In this document: positions 55,883-64,000 of the stretch, one piece after another
Position numbering within the stretch: the first letter of the stretch is position 1
How the letters are laid out: each line of letters starts with the position of its first letter
Source: Lacrimispora sp. BS-2
Lineage (GTDB): Bacteria; Bacillota; Clostridia; Lachnospirales; Lachnospiraceae
Assembly (NCBI RefSeq): GCF_040207125.1
Contig: NZ_CP157940.1
Span: 2,790,001 to 2,854,000, forward strand
Direction of reading: 5' to 3'
DNA length: 64,000 nucleotides
Made by a program: the position numbers and the translations under genes
Notes under the pieces: model-generated
Seen by the model: the letters and a program-made list of their open reading frames with translations, nothing else
Told to the model about the DNA's origin: nothing
Database searches by the model: none

Positions 55883-55954
55883 TGGGCTACAAGGATTCGA
55901 ACCTTGAAAATGACGGAGTCAGAGTCCGTTGCCTTACCATTTGGCGATAGCCCA
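55883..55954 (-). tRNA. tRNA-Gln (anticodon CTG), copy 1
   Basis: A 72-base cloverleaf with acceptor TGGGCTA/TAGCCCA, anticodon loop CTCTGAC (CTG, reading CAG) and T-arm CAAGGTTCGAATCCTTG. The variable loop has six bases (CATTTT), one more than in copy 2. CCA is not encoded. Confidence 0.93.
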
Positions 55955-56044
55955 TTAATACAACGAGGTTAATTATATCCGATGATTGAAAAACTGTCAA
56001 GTATTTTTTTTCAATATTTTAAATTTAAAAAATCCCTGAAAAAC

Positions 56045-56082
56045 AAAAAAAGCCTCGATCTTCCTGCTTCCGCTGGAAGATC
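56045..56082 (-). terminator. Hairpin after tRNA-Gln copy 2
   Basis: GATCTTCC and GGAAGATC pair around a 10-base loop, then GAGGC and seven T on the minus strand, downstream of the second tRNA. Confidence 0.55.
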
Positions 56083-56099
56083 AAAACTCATCAGAAAAC

Positions 56100-56170
56100 T
56101 GGGCTACAAGGATTCGAACCTTGAAATGACGGAGTCAGAGTCCGTTGCCTTACCATTTGGCGATAGCCCA
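56100..56170 (-). tRNA. tRNA-Gln (anticodon CTG), copy 2
   Basis: A 71-base cloverleaf identical to copy 1 except for a five-base variable loop (CATTT). It is upstream of copy 1 on the minus strand. The two probably arose by tandem duplication. Confidence 0.94.
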
Positions 56171-56258
56171 TCAACGCAACGAATGTATTATACTATAGCT
56201 TTTCATTCTGGTCAAGCACTTCTTTTATCTTTTTAAAGATCTTTTAAAAAACAGCCGG

Positions 56259-57725
56259 TCAGGAAGAGCTTCCCGTTTTAGAAGGCTCTTCCTGGCTTTT
56301 TGTTGTACGGCTTTCTTCCGGAGAAACGGTCTTCCCGGTTTCCGGAACATTCTTCACCGTTTCAGACGTTTCTTCACTGGGAGGGGCCGGAGCCGTCTGA
56401 TCGGGCTGACTTGTGCCCTCGCTCTCTTCTTCCGTCTCTTCCGGATCTGCATTCCCGTCTCCGATCACAGGAGTCTCAAAGATTCCCTTTACGGTTGTCT
56501 GTTTCCCTGTTTTAGGAGAAATACCGCCCAGGGTAAAGGTATATTCCATTCCTCCCTGAAGCCCTGTCACATGAATCTCACAGGAGTAGGAATCCGTATC
56601 TCCCACTTTGGCGGAATAGGAATTTTTATCCCCGTCATTTACAGAGACCGTAGGATTTTTCCATTTTACTTTGGTTTTAAAATAAACCATAACAACGCCG
56701 TTGTCATAATCCACATAATCGATTTTAATCTTTTCCGTTGATACGACTTCCTCTTCTGAGGTAGTCTCTTCTGCTATAGTTGCCGCTGTGGAGGCGGTTG
56801 GCTGAGTTGGGGAGACTTGCGTCGGCGACTGGCTTTCTGTCTCCGAGGCAGATGCAGCCGTCTTGGATTCTTCCGGCTCAGAACTCTCCGCTATGGTCTC
56901 CGGTTCCGTCACAGCCTGGGTTGTATTCGCCGGGGTTGTTTCTTCCCCCGCAGCAGTCTTTCCGTCCACCGCATAAGAACGTTCCGTTATTACTTTTGCA
57001 ATCTCTTCCATAGTAAGAGGCGCCAGTGCTTTCATATCCTCCATGGAAAGAGAAGGGTTCTGCAGGATCAGCTCCCTTAAAAAATAGGCTTTTCCATAAG
57101 AAATCTTATATTCTTCTGCCAGTTGCTTTACTTCATCTTCTTCCATGACCTGCTGGTCGTACACAACTGCCTTCAGTTGTTTTTCCTCCAGTGTACTGCG
57201 GATGTCATTAACCACCGCATGGCGAAGGCCCTGGGCCTTGCTGATGCTGTCATTGGACACCGTAACCAGAATCGCATTATCCAGCTCACTTAAATAACCA
57301 TGGGTAACCATGGAACCGATCACAGCGTTGACGGCCGTGTTCAAGTCCACACCCTTTAAATCCATGTCCTGCATGATGCTTTCCCCGTCTTCATTGAGGG
57401 CCTTTGCCGCCAGGACCTTATTCCTTTTATTTACAGATAATTCCACGCTTGGATTTACGTCAATTCCAATGACTGAATCAACTTTTCCATTTTGATACGT
57501 ATAGGTTCCCCCTGCCAGAGCGATCATGCAAAAGCATGCAGCCACCAGGGTAGCAATGACCCTCTGCCTCAGAAAAAAAACAGAACGTCTTTCCTTCTCT
57601 GCCTTTATCTGAGGCGTACTCAAGTCAATCCGTTCCAAAACATTAGGAGTCAAGTCACTGGCCGCAGATTTTAAGCAGGCTTCAATCTGTTGTCTATTCA
57701 GTTGTCTGCGATTTAATTCAGCCAT
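56259..57725 (-). CDS. RsgI-like anti-sigma factor, membrane-spanning
   Basis: The 488-residue protein has a cytoplasmic N-terminus of about 52 residues and a membrane helix near 53-73 (VIATLVAACFCMIALAGGTY). The RsgI-type extracytoplasmic module follows (SVIGIDVNPSVELSVNKRNK), then a helical segment to about 235. A Thr/Ser/Glu/Pro-rich linker and an FN3-like beta domain (VDYDNGVVMVYFKTKVKWKN) precede a long low-complexity tail. It lies 8 bases after the ECF sigma gene, so it should bind that sigma and respond to an envelope signal. The pairing of an RsgI-type module with an ECF sigma rather than SigI is notable. Confidence 0.85.
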   Translation of the reverse strand: MAELNRRQLNRQQIEACLKSAASDLTPNVLERIDLSTPQIKAEKERRSVFFLRQRVIATLVAACFCMIALAGGTYTYQNGKVDSVIGIDVNPSVELSVNKRNKVLAAKALNEDGESIMQDMDLKGVDLNTAVNAVIGSMVTHGYLSELDNAILVTVSNDSISKAQGLRHAVVNDIRSTLEEKQLKAVVYDQQVMEEDEVKQLAEEYKISYGKAYFLRELILQNPSLSMEDMKALAPLTMEEIAKVITERSYAVDGKTAAGEETTPANTTQAVTEPETIAESSEPEESKTAASASETESQSPTQVSPTQPTASTAATIAEETTSEEEVVSTEKIKIDYVDYDNGVVMVYFKTKVKWKNPTVSVNDGDKNSYSAKVGDTDSYSCEIHVTGLQGGMEYTFTLGGISPKTGKQTTVKGIFETPVIGDGNADPEETEEESEGTSQPDQTAPAPPSEETSETVKNVPETGKTVSPEESRTTKSQEEPSKTGSSS

Positions 57726-57733
57726 CTTAAAGC

Positions 57734-58312
57734 CTATTCCTCTCTCAAATAGTTTTCCAGTTTTTTCATTGCACGGTTATATCTGGAAAGAGCTGTAGCC
57801 AAAGGAATCTTAAGGCTGGCGGCGATCTCTCTGTGCTTCATACCTCCGGAGGTATGAAGGAGAACGATCTCCCTTTCCTCTTCCTTAAGAATCTGCAGAG
57901 CGGCAAGAAGCACCATCTTATCTGCCGCCATCTCAATTTCAGGGCAGACTTCACCTGTTTCCGCCCCTGTTAAATCCTCCAGTGTAACATCCGAATCATG
58001 TTTTTGCTCACGGAATTTCATATAGCATAAATTCCGCGCTATGGTAAACATCCATGCCAAAGGCTTCCCCTGGGATTTATAGCCTGACGCAGAAGTCCAT
58101 ATCTTAAGATATACCTCCTGCATGATCTCCTCTGCATCCTGGGGGTGCCTTACAATAGACAGGATAAAACTGTACATTGTCCGGTCCGTATTCTGATATA
58201 GCTGCCGAAAGGCCTCCTGGTCTCCAACCGCAACTTTTTTTAGAAGCTCTTCGTCGTTCAAACGCCCATAATCCTCAGGCTCGCCAAGGCTCATCAATCC
58301 CATAAATAACAT
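57734..58312 (-). CDS. ECF-type RNA polymerase sigma factor
   Basis: The 192-residue protein has region 2 (YSFILSIVRHPQDAEEIMQE then KPLAWMFTIARNLCYMKFRE) and region 4 helix-turn-helix (GMKHREIAASLKIPLATALS). It lacks region 3, so it is of the ECF group. A GGAAA site lies upstream of ATG 58312; in-frame ATG 58294 is also possible. It is first in a two-gene unit with its likely anti-sigma factor. Confidence 0.92.
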   Translation of the reverse strand: MLFMGLMSLGEPEDYGRLNDEELLKKVAVGDQEAFRQLYQNTDRTMYSFILSIVRHPQDAEEIMQEVYLKIWTSASGYKSQGKPLAWMFTIARNLCYMKFREQKHDSDVTLEDLTGAETGEVCPEIEMAADKMVLLAALQILKEEEREIVLLHTSGGMKHREIAASLKIPLATALSRYNRAMKKLENYLREE

Positions 58313-58388
58313 GGATCCGATTTCCTTTCTACTAAGTTAATGCGGAATACTGTCATCTTATTGCATAATCTGGAAAATTTTTATTACC

Positions 58389-59567
58389 TTATTTTTCCAC
58401 TCCAAAACCGCTTTCCGCCGTTATGATCAGACAGCACCGTTTATCTATTTCGGTTACCTTTTTCGTGACTTCTTCTTTTAACCAATCCTTCTTTTCCCTG
58501 TCATATTCCCGGGGCACCACCAGATCAAAGATCAGATTGATCTGGTTTTTTCCCTCTACCATACGAAAATCGTGGAAAGAAATTCTGGAATCTATTTCCT
58601 CCAGCACATGTTTCACCATGTTCCCAAATTCCATAACCCTGGAATCTTTTGTCTCTACCGGGTCCATATGAATTACCAGAAATATCCCAAACTTTCTTAC
58701 TGCTTCCCTTTCAATGGTATCAATAATTTCGTGAGACACTTCTATATCAACATCATTCGGCACCTCTGCATGAATGGAAGCCATGCTCCTGGAAGGTCCG
58801 TAGTTGTGTACAATTAAATCATGACTTCCTATAATACCATCGTAGCTTTCTACAAATTCTGTGATCTCACCATATAGCTTCGGGTCAATGGGTTCTCCAA
58901 TGAGAGGAGTAAGGGTATCCTTGGCTATTTTCACTCCTGCCCACATGACAATGACAGAAACCGCAATCCCTATGATTCCGTCAATATTAAGCCCCCATAT
59001 TCCATAAACCAGGATCGAAAGAATTGTGGCAGAAGTGGTTATTACGTCCCCAAGGGAATCTGCCGCTGTTGCTTTCATGACCGCAGACTGAATTTTTTTT
59101 CCCAGAGTATTGTTAAATAATGCCAGCCAAAGCTTTACACAGACAGATAACAGTAATATGACTACAGATACAGCCTTAAAAGTCATCTCTTCGGGATAAA
59201 TGATTTTCCCAATGGATGTTTTTAAAAAAGAAAAACCCACCTGAATAACCAAAAAGGCTACAATAAAGGCAGCAATATACTCCACTCTTCCGTGTCCAAA
59301 GGGATGATCTTCATCCGCCGGCTTACCGGCCATTTTTACACCCACAAATCCAACAACAGAAGAAGCAGCATCAGAGAGGTTATTAAAGGCATCTGCCATT
59401 ACAGAGATACTGCCTACCAGCATTCCAACAAAAAGCTTGGCGCCAAATAGCAGAATATTGCAGCAGATACCCACAATACTTGCCATAAGCCCGTATCGGG
59501 TCCGTACCTGGGTATCCTCTGTGTTTTTATAGTCTTTAACAAATGTCCGAACTAAAAAATCTGTCAT
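58389..59567 (-). CDS. Cation diffusion facilitator (CDF) exporter
   Basis: The 392-residue protein has six helices. Metal-site motifs are DAFNNLSDAASS near residue 60, the HPFGHGRVEY segment near 87 and a second-site Asp in TAADSLGDVITT. A C-terminal cytoplasmic domain contains EVPNDVDIEVSHEIID. Relatives export Zn(II), Fe(II) or Mn(II) by proton exchange. The C-terminal domain is longer than in minimal CDFs. No metal regulator gene adjoins. Confidence 0.93.
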   Translation of the reverse strand: MTDFLVRTFVKDYKNTEDTQVRTRYGLMASIVGICCNILLFGAKLFVGMLVGSISVMADAFNNLSDAASSVVGFVGVKMAGKPADEDHPFGHGRVEYIAAFIVAFLVIQVGFSFLKTSIGKIIYPEEMTFKAVSVVILLLSVCVKLWLALFNNTLGKKIQSAVMKATAADSLGDVITTSATILSILVYGIWGLNIDGIIGIAVSVIVMWAGVKIAKDTLTPLIGEPIDPKLYGEITEFVESYDGIIGSHDLIVHNYGPSRSMASIHAEVPNDVDIEVSHEIIDTIEREAVRKFGIFLVIHMDPVETKDSRVMEFGNMVKHVLEEIDSRISFHDFRMVEGKNQINLIFDLVVPREYDREKKDWLKEEVTKKVTEIDKRCCLIITAESGFGVEK

Positions 59568-59684
59568 AGTACTCCTTTTCAGCGTTTATTTCCGTAAAAG
59601 CAACGAGCCAAGATAAATCCCGCTTGACTTTTCGATTGCCCTCAGGGGGCAATATCCAATAGACCACTGCGGGGTATTAGACCC

Positions 59685-60425
59685 TTAATATCGTACCTGC
59701 TCAAGAAAAAGCCCTTCCGGCGGTGCCGTAAAGCCTGCCCCATTCCGGTCTTTTGCATTTAAGATTTCCTTCATCTCTTCCGCCTTACGCTGTCCTAATC
59801 CCACCTCGACCAGCGTGCCCGTTAAGATCCTGACCATATTATATAAAAAGCCGTTTCCCGTATAACGTATCAGAAGCCGGCTGCCCTGCTGTTCAAAATC
59901 AATCCGCTTTAAAACCCTGACCGAAGACTTCTTCATTTTCCGGTTAGCGCAAAAGCTCTTAAAATCATGTTCACCTGTAAGAAACGATGCGGCCCGTTCC
60001 ATGGCCTCTATATCAAGCTCCTTAAATAATCCATAAATGTATTTTCTTTCAAATACCTGCTTCTTTTCACCCATTTCGATCCGATACAGATAGGTTTTTT
60101 CCTGGGCATTCAGACGGCTGTGAAAGCGTTCTGCTACTCGTTCCACGGTTTTTACACGAATGTCTTCCGGAAGATATTGGTTTAAATATTCCATGATCTC
60201 CTCTTCCTTCAGCCTGGTATCCCCATGAAAATTAGCCACCTGAGCCAGTGCGTGAACGCCTGCATCCGTTCGTCCTGAACCATGCACCTCCACTGCCTGT
60301 CCCATCATTCGCTCCAAAACATGCTCTATCTTCCCTTGTATGGTCTGTTCCGTATTTCCCTGTTTCTGCCAGCCGTCGTAACGGCTTCCGTCGTATTCCA
60401 GAATCATTCGATAATTTTTTATCAT
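59685..60425 (-). CDS. truA: tRNA pseudouridine(38-40) synthase
   Basis: The 246-residue protein is full length. It has YDGSRYDGWQKQGNTEQTIQ, the catalytic Asp in GSGRTDAGVHALAQVANFHG near residue 52, and GNGFLYNMVRILTGTLVEVG near 192. It modifies the anticodon arm of tRNAs. Its start overlaps the vanZ-like gene by 4 bases. Confidence 0.96.
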   Translation of the reverse strand: MIKNYRMILEYDGSRYDGWQKQGNTEQTIQGKIEHVLERMMGQAVEVHGSGRTDAGVHALAQVANFHGDTRLKEEEIMEYLNQYLPEDIRVKTVERVAERFHSRLNAQEKTYLYRIEMGEKKQVFERKYIYGLFKELDIEAMERAASFLTGEHDFKSFCANRKMKKSSVRVLKRIDFEQQGSRLLIRYTGNGFLYNMVRILTGTLVEVGLGQRKAEEMKEILNAKDRNGAGFTAPPEGLFLEQVRY

Positions 60426-60868
60426 ATTGTTTTCGACCTTCTTCTATATTTAAGCAGAAAAGCAGCCAGAAAAATCCCAAAAGCCACTCCTGTGCAATCC
60501 AGCCACACATCAGATATCTGGCCAGATCGTCCCTCTACCATAAGCTGTATGGTCTCATCTACAAATGGTACCATAAATCCAGTTGTTAACCGTATAAAAT
60601 ATCTTCTCTCCGCCGGGAAGTCATAGGACCGTATACATCTGTACAGCAAAATCCCCAATAAGGTATATTCTGAAAAATGCGCGGTTTTACGGATTATGTG
60701 CTCTGTCAGCCACCATGCACTGATTCCCATGGATCCAAGTGATTTCTGTGCCACCTGAAGAACCCATCCGCTGTCCGCCGATGAAATATCCGCCGGCTTC
60801 ATGGAATTTGAAAATATGAACAGGACATAAAGAACGGCCGCCGCCGTCCATATCGCCTTCTTTTTCAT
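60422..60868 (-). CDS. VanZ-like membrane protein
   Basis: The 148-residue protein has four helices and VanZ-family residues: FSNSM near residue 19, RKTAHFSEYTLLG near 61 and DETIQL...GRSGQISDVWLDCTG near 108-128. The role of the family outside teicoplanin resistance is unclear. ATG 60868 is preceded by AAGGTG; a GTG at 60877 is possible. It is coupled to truA. Confidence 0.85.
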   Translation of the reverse strand: MKKKAIWTAAAVLYVLFIFSNSMKPADISSADSGWVLQVAQKSLGSMGISAWWLTEHIIRKTAHFSEYTLLGILLYRCIRSYDFPAERRYFIRLTTGFMVPFVDETIQLMVEGRSGQISDVWLDCTGVAFGIFLAAFLLKYRRRSKTI

Positions 60869-61063
60869 AGCCGTCACCTTAAAAATCCGCTTTTTTCCGC
60901 CGGTTCCATGATTAATGATAATGCCTCCTGCTTTTCCAGCCCATAGCCGATCCGGATCATTCTCTCAGAAAAATACATGAATATTCTTTTCCTCAATCTT
61001 CCATATTTTATCATAATTTCATCTATTATAGTACAACAGCAGTTATAATACAAGGACAGGCAT

Positions 61064-61106
61064 TAAAAAAATCCCCAAAAACGGCCTAAAACCGCACATT
61101 TGGGGA
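61064..61106 (-). terminator. Terminator of the L,D-transpeptidase gene
   Basis: CCCCAAA (61073-61079) and TTTGGGG (61099-61105) enclose an inner CGG/CCG pair; on the minus strand TTTTTT follows. Confidence 0.75.
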
Positions 61107-61114
61107 AATTCCTT

Positions 61115-61726
61115 TTATGGTCCTATGGTAACTGGTACGCCTAAATTACAGTAGCTCCATAATACATCCATGTCATTGTTATCCACTGCAACACAGCCAT
61201 GAGTGGTTCCGTCAGGAACCCTGCAGCCATGAATCTCAATGGCTCCTCCAAGGGGCGTATCCCATGGCGGCTGCTTGCCTTCCTTATTGGCCTTTATTAT
61301 TTCATCTCTCTGGGCCTCAGTGATAATGCCGTCCGCATATCCTCTTTCCGCATCCTTAATGGCCGGATAGGAAAGGCCCAATGCAAGATAAGCCACGCTC
61401 TTATCATTTCTCGTACATACATAGAACTCCCCGCTGGGTGTCCTCATATCACCCTCTACCTTTTTATTTCCTTCCGCTGAAGCCGCGCCCAGGGAAACCG
61501 GGTATTCTGCGATCAAGACTCCATTCTGCTTTAATGAAAGCGTCTTCGTTCTCTTGCTCACATATATGGTCACGTTATTTGTTGAACCGGAATTGCCGGA
61601 GGTAATATTGGCACCGGGACCGGATACCGGCTCTGCGTACCCTGTAACAAGGGAAGATGCCGCCAAAGCGATGACCAGAATGGCTGAGATAAGACACTTA
61701 TATCCTTTTCCTGCCCATTTCATCAT
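61115..61726 (-). CDS. L,D-transpeptidase (YkuD domain), secreted
   Basis: The 203-residue protein has a signal peptide (CLISAILVIALAASSLVTGYA). A YkuD domain follows, with TIYVSKRTKTLSLKQNG near 52 and the catalytic His/Cys region IEIHGCRVPDGTTHGCVAVD near 168-187. It would form 3-3 cross-links or attach proteins to peptidoglycan. AAGGAG lies 8 bases before ATG 61726. It is monocistronic. Confidence 0.92.
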   Translation of the reverse strand: MMKWAGKGYKCLISAILVIALAASSLVTGYAEPVSGPGANITSGNSGSTNNVTIYVSKRTKTLSLKQNGVLIAEYPVSLGAASAEGNKKVEGDMRTPSGEFYVCTRNDKSVAYLALGLSYPAIKDAERGYADGIITEAQRDEIIKANKEGKQPPWDTPLGGAIEIHGCRVPDGTTHGCVAVDNNDMDVLWSYCNLGVPVTIGP

Positions 61727-61834
61727 TCTTAACACTCCTTTTTTTGTTACATTATACCATCCATTTTGGAAACTATCATTTACAATATTCTTACATTTCC
61801 ATCCAAAATTTACCGTTTTCTATATTCCATCTGT

Positions 61835-62434
61835 TTAAATTAAGCATTCTAAGTAGGCCAGCGCAGCATCCAGGCAGCCTTCCACTCCCACCAGACTGCT
61901 TTCCAGACAAAGGTGGTAATTCTGTGCCTTGCCCCATTCGCATCCGGTATAATACTGATAATAATCTCTTCTCTTTTTATCTATCTCCCGGATCCGCTCT
62001 TCCATAACTTCCGGATTGACACCTGTTTCAAGAGTATTCATCCGGTTAATCCGGTTTTCCATTTTGGCATACACAAACAAATTAATACTGTTTTCCAGAA
62101 CTCTGTCCGCGCATCGTCCCACAATGATACAGGGGCCCTGTTCTGCCAGCTTTCGTATCACACGGGACTGGGCCAGAAAGATCTGATCTGACATGGAAAC
62201 TTCATAAACCGTGGAGAAGGGAGAATAATGATACTGTTCCAAAGATTCCTGCTGAACGGGGAGATGTTCGTCATAATGCAGAAATGCCTCTTCTGCCAAA
62301 TCACTTTCTTCCGCAGATAAGGAAATCAGCTCCTTATCATAGAATGGAAGTCCCAGCCTTTCAGCCAGATTCATGCCCAACTCTCGTCCGCCGCTTCCAA
62401 ACTCCCGGCTAATTGTAATCACCTTATCCAACAT
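61835..62434 (-). CDS. Cytidylate kinase-like family protein
   Basis: The 199-residue protein begins ITISREFGSGGRELGMNLAE, with a P-loop variant (GSGGRELG), then GLPFYDKELI and IIVGRCADRVLE near 107. This is the PF13189 cytidylate-kinase-like family, distinct from canonical Cmk; the true substrate is unknown. AGGAGG precedes the ATG. Confidence 0.9.
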   Translation of the reverse strand: MLDKVITISREFGSGGRELGMNLAERLGLPFYDKELISLSAEESDLAEEAFLHYDEHLPVQQESLEQYHYSPFSTVYEVSMSDQIFLAQSRVIRKLAEQGPCIIVGRCADRVLENSINLFVYAKMENRINRMNTLETGVNPEVMEERIREIDKKRRDYYQYYTGCEWGKAQNYHLCLESSLVGVEGCLDAALAYLECLI

Positions 62435-62755
62435 ATGCTCCTCCTTATCTTCTGCTGAGTAATGCTCGTCTACCCATCATATTTTCTGTATGGCAAGATA
62501 TCTGCAAGGCTGTCAAATGGGCTTTGGATCTCCTGTTAATCTTAATAATCTTAATATATTTGCATTTTACCACATTCTTAAATGCATGTATACCACAATT
62601 AAGTCCTTCTTATTCACAGTTAAGGAAAATTCTTGAAAAGTATTGGGGCAGAGAAAAGCCCTCCAATCGCAATCCTGCCATTGGAAGGCTTCTAAAAACA
62701 AGCTATTGTCAGCCTGCCGGCTGTTTGAACTTTATCTTATCGGTAATGCAGAGTG
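62435..62755. other. Gene-free stretch with a terminator
   Basis: Apart from the hairpin at 62656-62690 I see no gene or site here. Confidence 0.5.
62656..62690 (-). terminator. Terminator of trmO
   Basis: GCCCTCCAAT and ATTGGAAGGC form a 10-bp stem with one mismatch; TTTTC follows on the minus strand. Confidence 0.65.
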
Positions 62756-63232
62756 TTAAAAGTTAAATACGTCTTCCCAATCAAATCGTTCTGATTCATC
62801 TAAACTTTTAGGCCAATGACTGCACCATTTTGGCACACCGGGAGTTTCAATTCTGTCAAAGCTTGGTGTGTACGGTTTTATATCAAGCACAGGCGTTCCG
62901 TCATTTGCATCAATATAAGCAATTTGAATGATGCCTTTTGAGAGGTTGATATCAATGACCTGTGCCGCAGTTAATGCAATAGGATTGGGCCGAACAGGCG
63001 ACCTTGTGGCAAATGTGCCCATGACAGCTGGAGCATTTTTATACGGCTGGGGCGTTTCAAGGGTACTTCTTGCTTCCTCATTATCAAAGTCACTGAACCA
63101 CCATATAACATTGATATGGCTAAATCCGTCTAGTGCCTGCAGCGCAGGAATATACCTTGGTTCAAGTCCAATGAACATTCCATCTTCGTTTACGCTGATT
63201 TTGCCGATAGGGCTTACCTTAAAATTCTGCAT
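62756..63232 (-). CDS. trmO: tRNA (N6-threonylcarbamoyladenosine(37)-N6)-methyltransferase
   Basis: The 158-residue protein is of the TsaA/TrmO family. It shows the beta-barrel start KVSPIGKISVNEDG, ALDGFSHINVIWWFS near 37, the SAM site ATRSPVRPNPIALT near 76 and the C-terminal LDIKPYTPSFD. It methylates t6A37 of tRNA-Thr in E. coli. ATG 63232 lies 8 bases after GGAGG; the frame extends to 63289. Confidence 0.9.
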   Translation of the reverse strand: MQNFKVSPIGKISVNEDGMFIGLEPRYIPALQALDGFSHINVIWWFSDFDNEEARSTLETPQPYKNAPAVMGTFATRSPVRPNPIALTAAQVIDINLSKGIIQIAYIDANDGTPVLDIKPYTPSFDRIETPGVPKWCSHWPKSLDESERFDWEDVFNF

Positions 63233-63339
63233 AATGCATTCCTCCATATTTAAAATAAATTTACCTGCAAATTCAGTGTAGACCCTCACATCATGTGAGA
63301 GTCAATCATAAAAAGCATCCTGCAAAATCTGCAAAATGC

Positions 63340-64000
63340 TTATATTTTCTCCAATGGTATCTGGATTTCGGTCAGGTAGTTATCAGGACTATCCTCATTC
63401 CATGGTCCCCGGTGGACAATCTGCCTGCTCTGTCCCCTCATTTTGTATTGGTTATGTGCCTGCATCCAGTCTGCAAAAGCAAGATATGCACCCTTTATGT
63501 TTTCAAAAGACCCATATATCATAGTACATGCCATAATGGGCACTGGTTCTGTGTTTCTATAGGTAAAACCGCACAGATTCTTTCCTGTTCTGGCTACGGG
63601 GGCGCATATTTCAATGTCAACGCCCGTTTCTTTATAATCTGTATCATGATAGACCGCAAAGGTATTGGCCGAAATAGGGATATTATTTTCTTCTGCAAAG
63701 GCCGACATTTCTTTCCACATCTGGCCCTCGGCATAATAATCCTGAACGACCCGCCTTAAAGAAAACACCTGATAGCTGGGTATGGATTTAATGGAAACAT
63801 TGTAATGTATCGCAATCTTTTCCTGTAAAATATCTCTCTTTGCAAGTTCGATTTTCGATAGCCTGTCCTGCTCCGCTTTTATCGCTTCCTCAATTTCCAA
63901 ACGCTTATTATCAAGCTGATTTGTTATAAATTCATCATTCCAATGATTAAGGGCAGCCGCAATTTCAGAAACAGTAAACCCTAAATCCCGTAAGAATATT
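63340..64000 (-). CDS. MerR-family regulator with GyrI-like effector domain (N-terminus off right edge)
   Basis: The frame is open to the window edge. It enters as LRDLGFTVSEIAAALNHWND, the second part of a MerR DNA-binding domain, followed by a linker coiled coil (LEIEEAIKAEQDRLSKIE). A C-terminal GyrI-like ligand-binding domain of about 150 residues follows (SYQVFSLRRVVQDYYAEGQM to TEIQIPLEKI). The 5' end is outside the window. Members sense drugs or small hydrophobic molecules. It is 107 bases upstream of trmO, whose function is unrelated. Confidence 0.85.
   Translation of the reverse strand, partial: IFLRDLGFTVSEIAAALNHWNDEFITNQLDNKRLEIEEAIKAEQDRLSKIELAKRDILQEKIAIHYNVSIKSIPSYQVFSLRRVVQDYYAEGQMWKEMSAFAEENNIPISANTFAVYHDTDYKETGVDIEICAPVARTGKNLCGFTYRNTEPVPIMACTMIYGSFENIKGAYLAFADWMQAHNQYKMRGQSRQIVHRGPWNEDSPDNYLTEIQIPLEKI

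Noticed and set aside
59620..59660. ATTGCC/GGGCAAT hairpin between the CDF and truA genes
   Set aside because: The stem is short and no T-run follows on either strand.
1..64000. CRISPR arrays
   Set aside because: No regularly spaced repeats were seen in any part of the window, and no cas genes are present.

Overview
The window reads as a chromosomal segment of a spore-forming clostridium of the Lachnospiraceae type (Lacrimispora / former Clostridium cluster XIVa). The evidence is the gene set: spore photoproduct lyase, Rex, FeoAB, an RsgI-like anti-sigma factor beside an ECF sigma factor, VanZ, CvfB, a DUF5688 protein and a GH94-type phosphorylase. AGGAGG-type ribosome binding sites and moderate GC in the core genes fit. 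The organism assignment is an inference from family recognition; no database search was run.

Left core, 1-14,480: a GH94-like phosphorylase running off the left edge; a PHP-family histidinol phosphatase; a frameshifted remnant of L-serine dehydratase alpha; then a mostly minus-strand series: argH, a YfhO-type giant membrane protein with GtrA, ApbE with CbiK, an iron alcohol dehydrogenase, a LysR regulator, Rex, queA, a membrane-anchored unknown and, on the plus strand, tRNA-Arg(CCG).

Accessory island, about 14,480-36,700, with AT-rich debris on to about 39,400: it begins at the 3' end of tRNA-Arg with a tyrosine integrase and an excisionase-like gene. It holds a degenerate IS1182-like element, an IS256-like element split cleanly by an IS21-family element (8-bp target duplication visible), remnants of phage/plasmid genes (AP2/HNH-type protein, HK97 gp10-like protein, two ParB-like fragments), an M48-like metallopeptidase, a membrane protein, and a secreted protein overlapping a tiny membrane protein. 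Its most notable content is a very AT-rich block at 19,651-26,848. Three minus-strand genes (a Nudix-GT4 glycosyltransferase fusion, a radical-SAM-like protein with its CxxxCxxC motif near the C-terminus, and a GT2-TPR glycosyltransferase) are divergent from a three-gene ABC exporter (two ABC-2 permeases and an ATPase). This looks like a small make-and-export locus for a glycosylated product and is my best candidate for an undescribed system. The product itself cannot be read from the sequence. splB (36,724-37,719) is core-like in composition and sits inside the AT-rich zone.

Right core, 39,478-64,000: DUF5688 protein; ThrE-type exporter pair; feoAB with a promoter overlapping a possible iron box; uvrB; threonine aldolase; ctpA-type S41 peptidase; a decayed M23 peptidase; ftsEX; a CdaR/PucR-type regulator; a UgpC/MsmX-type sugar ABC ATPase; a methyltransferase; CvfB coupled to an acyl-ACP thioesterase; two tandem tRNA-Gln(CTG) genes; the sigma/anti-sigma pair; a CDF cation exporter; truA-vanZ; an L,D-transpeptidase; a cytidylate-kinase-like protein; TrmO; and a MerR-type regulator running off the right edge. 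Most of this region is on the minus strand and consists of short operons separated by recognisable hairpin terminators.
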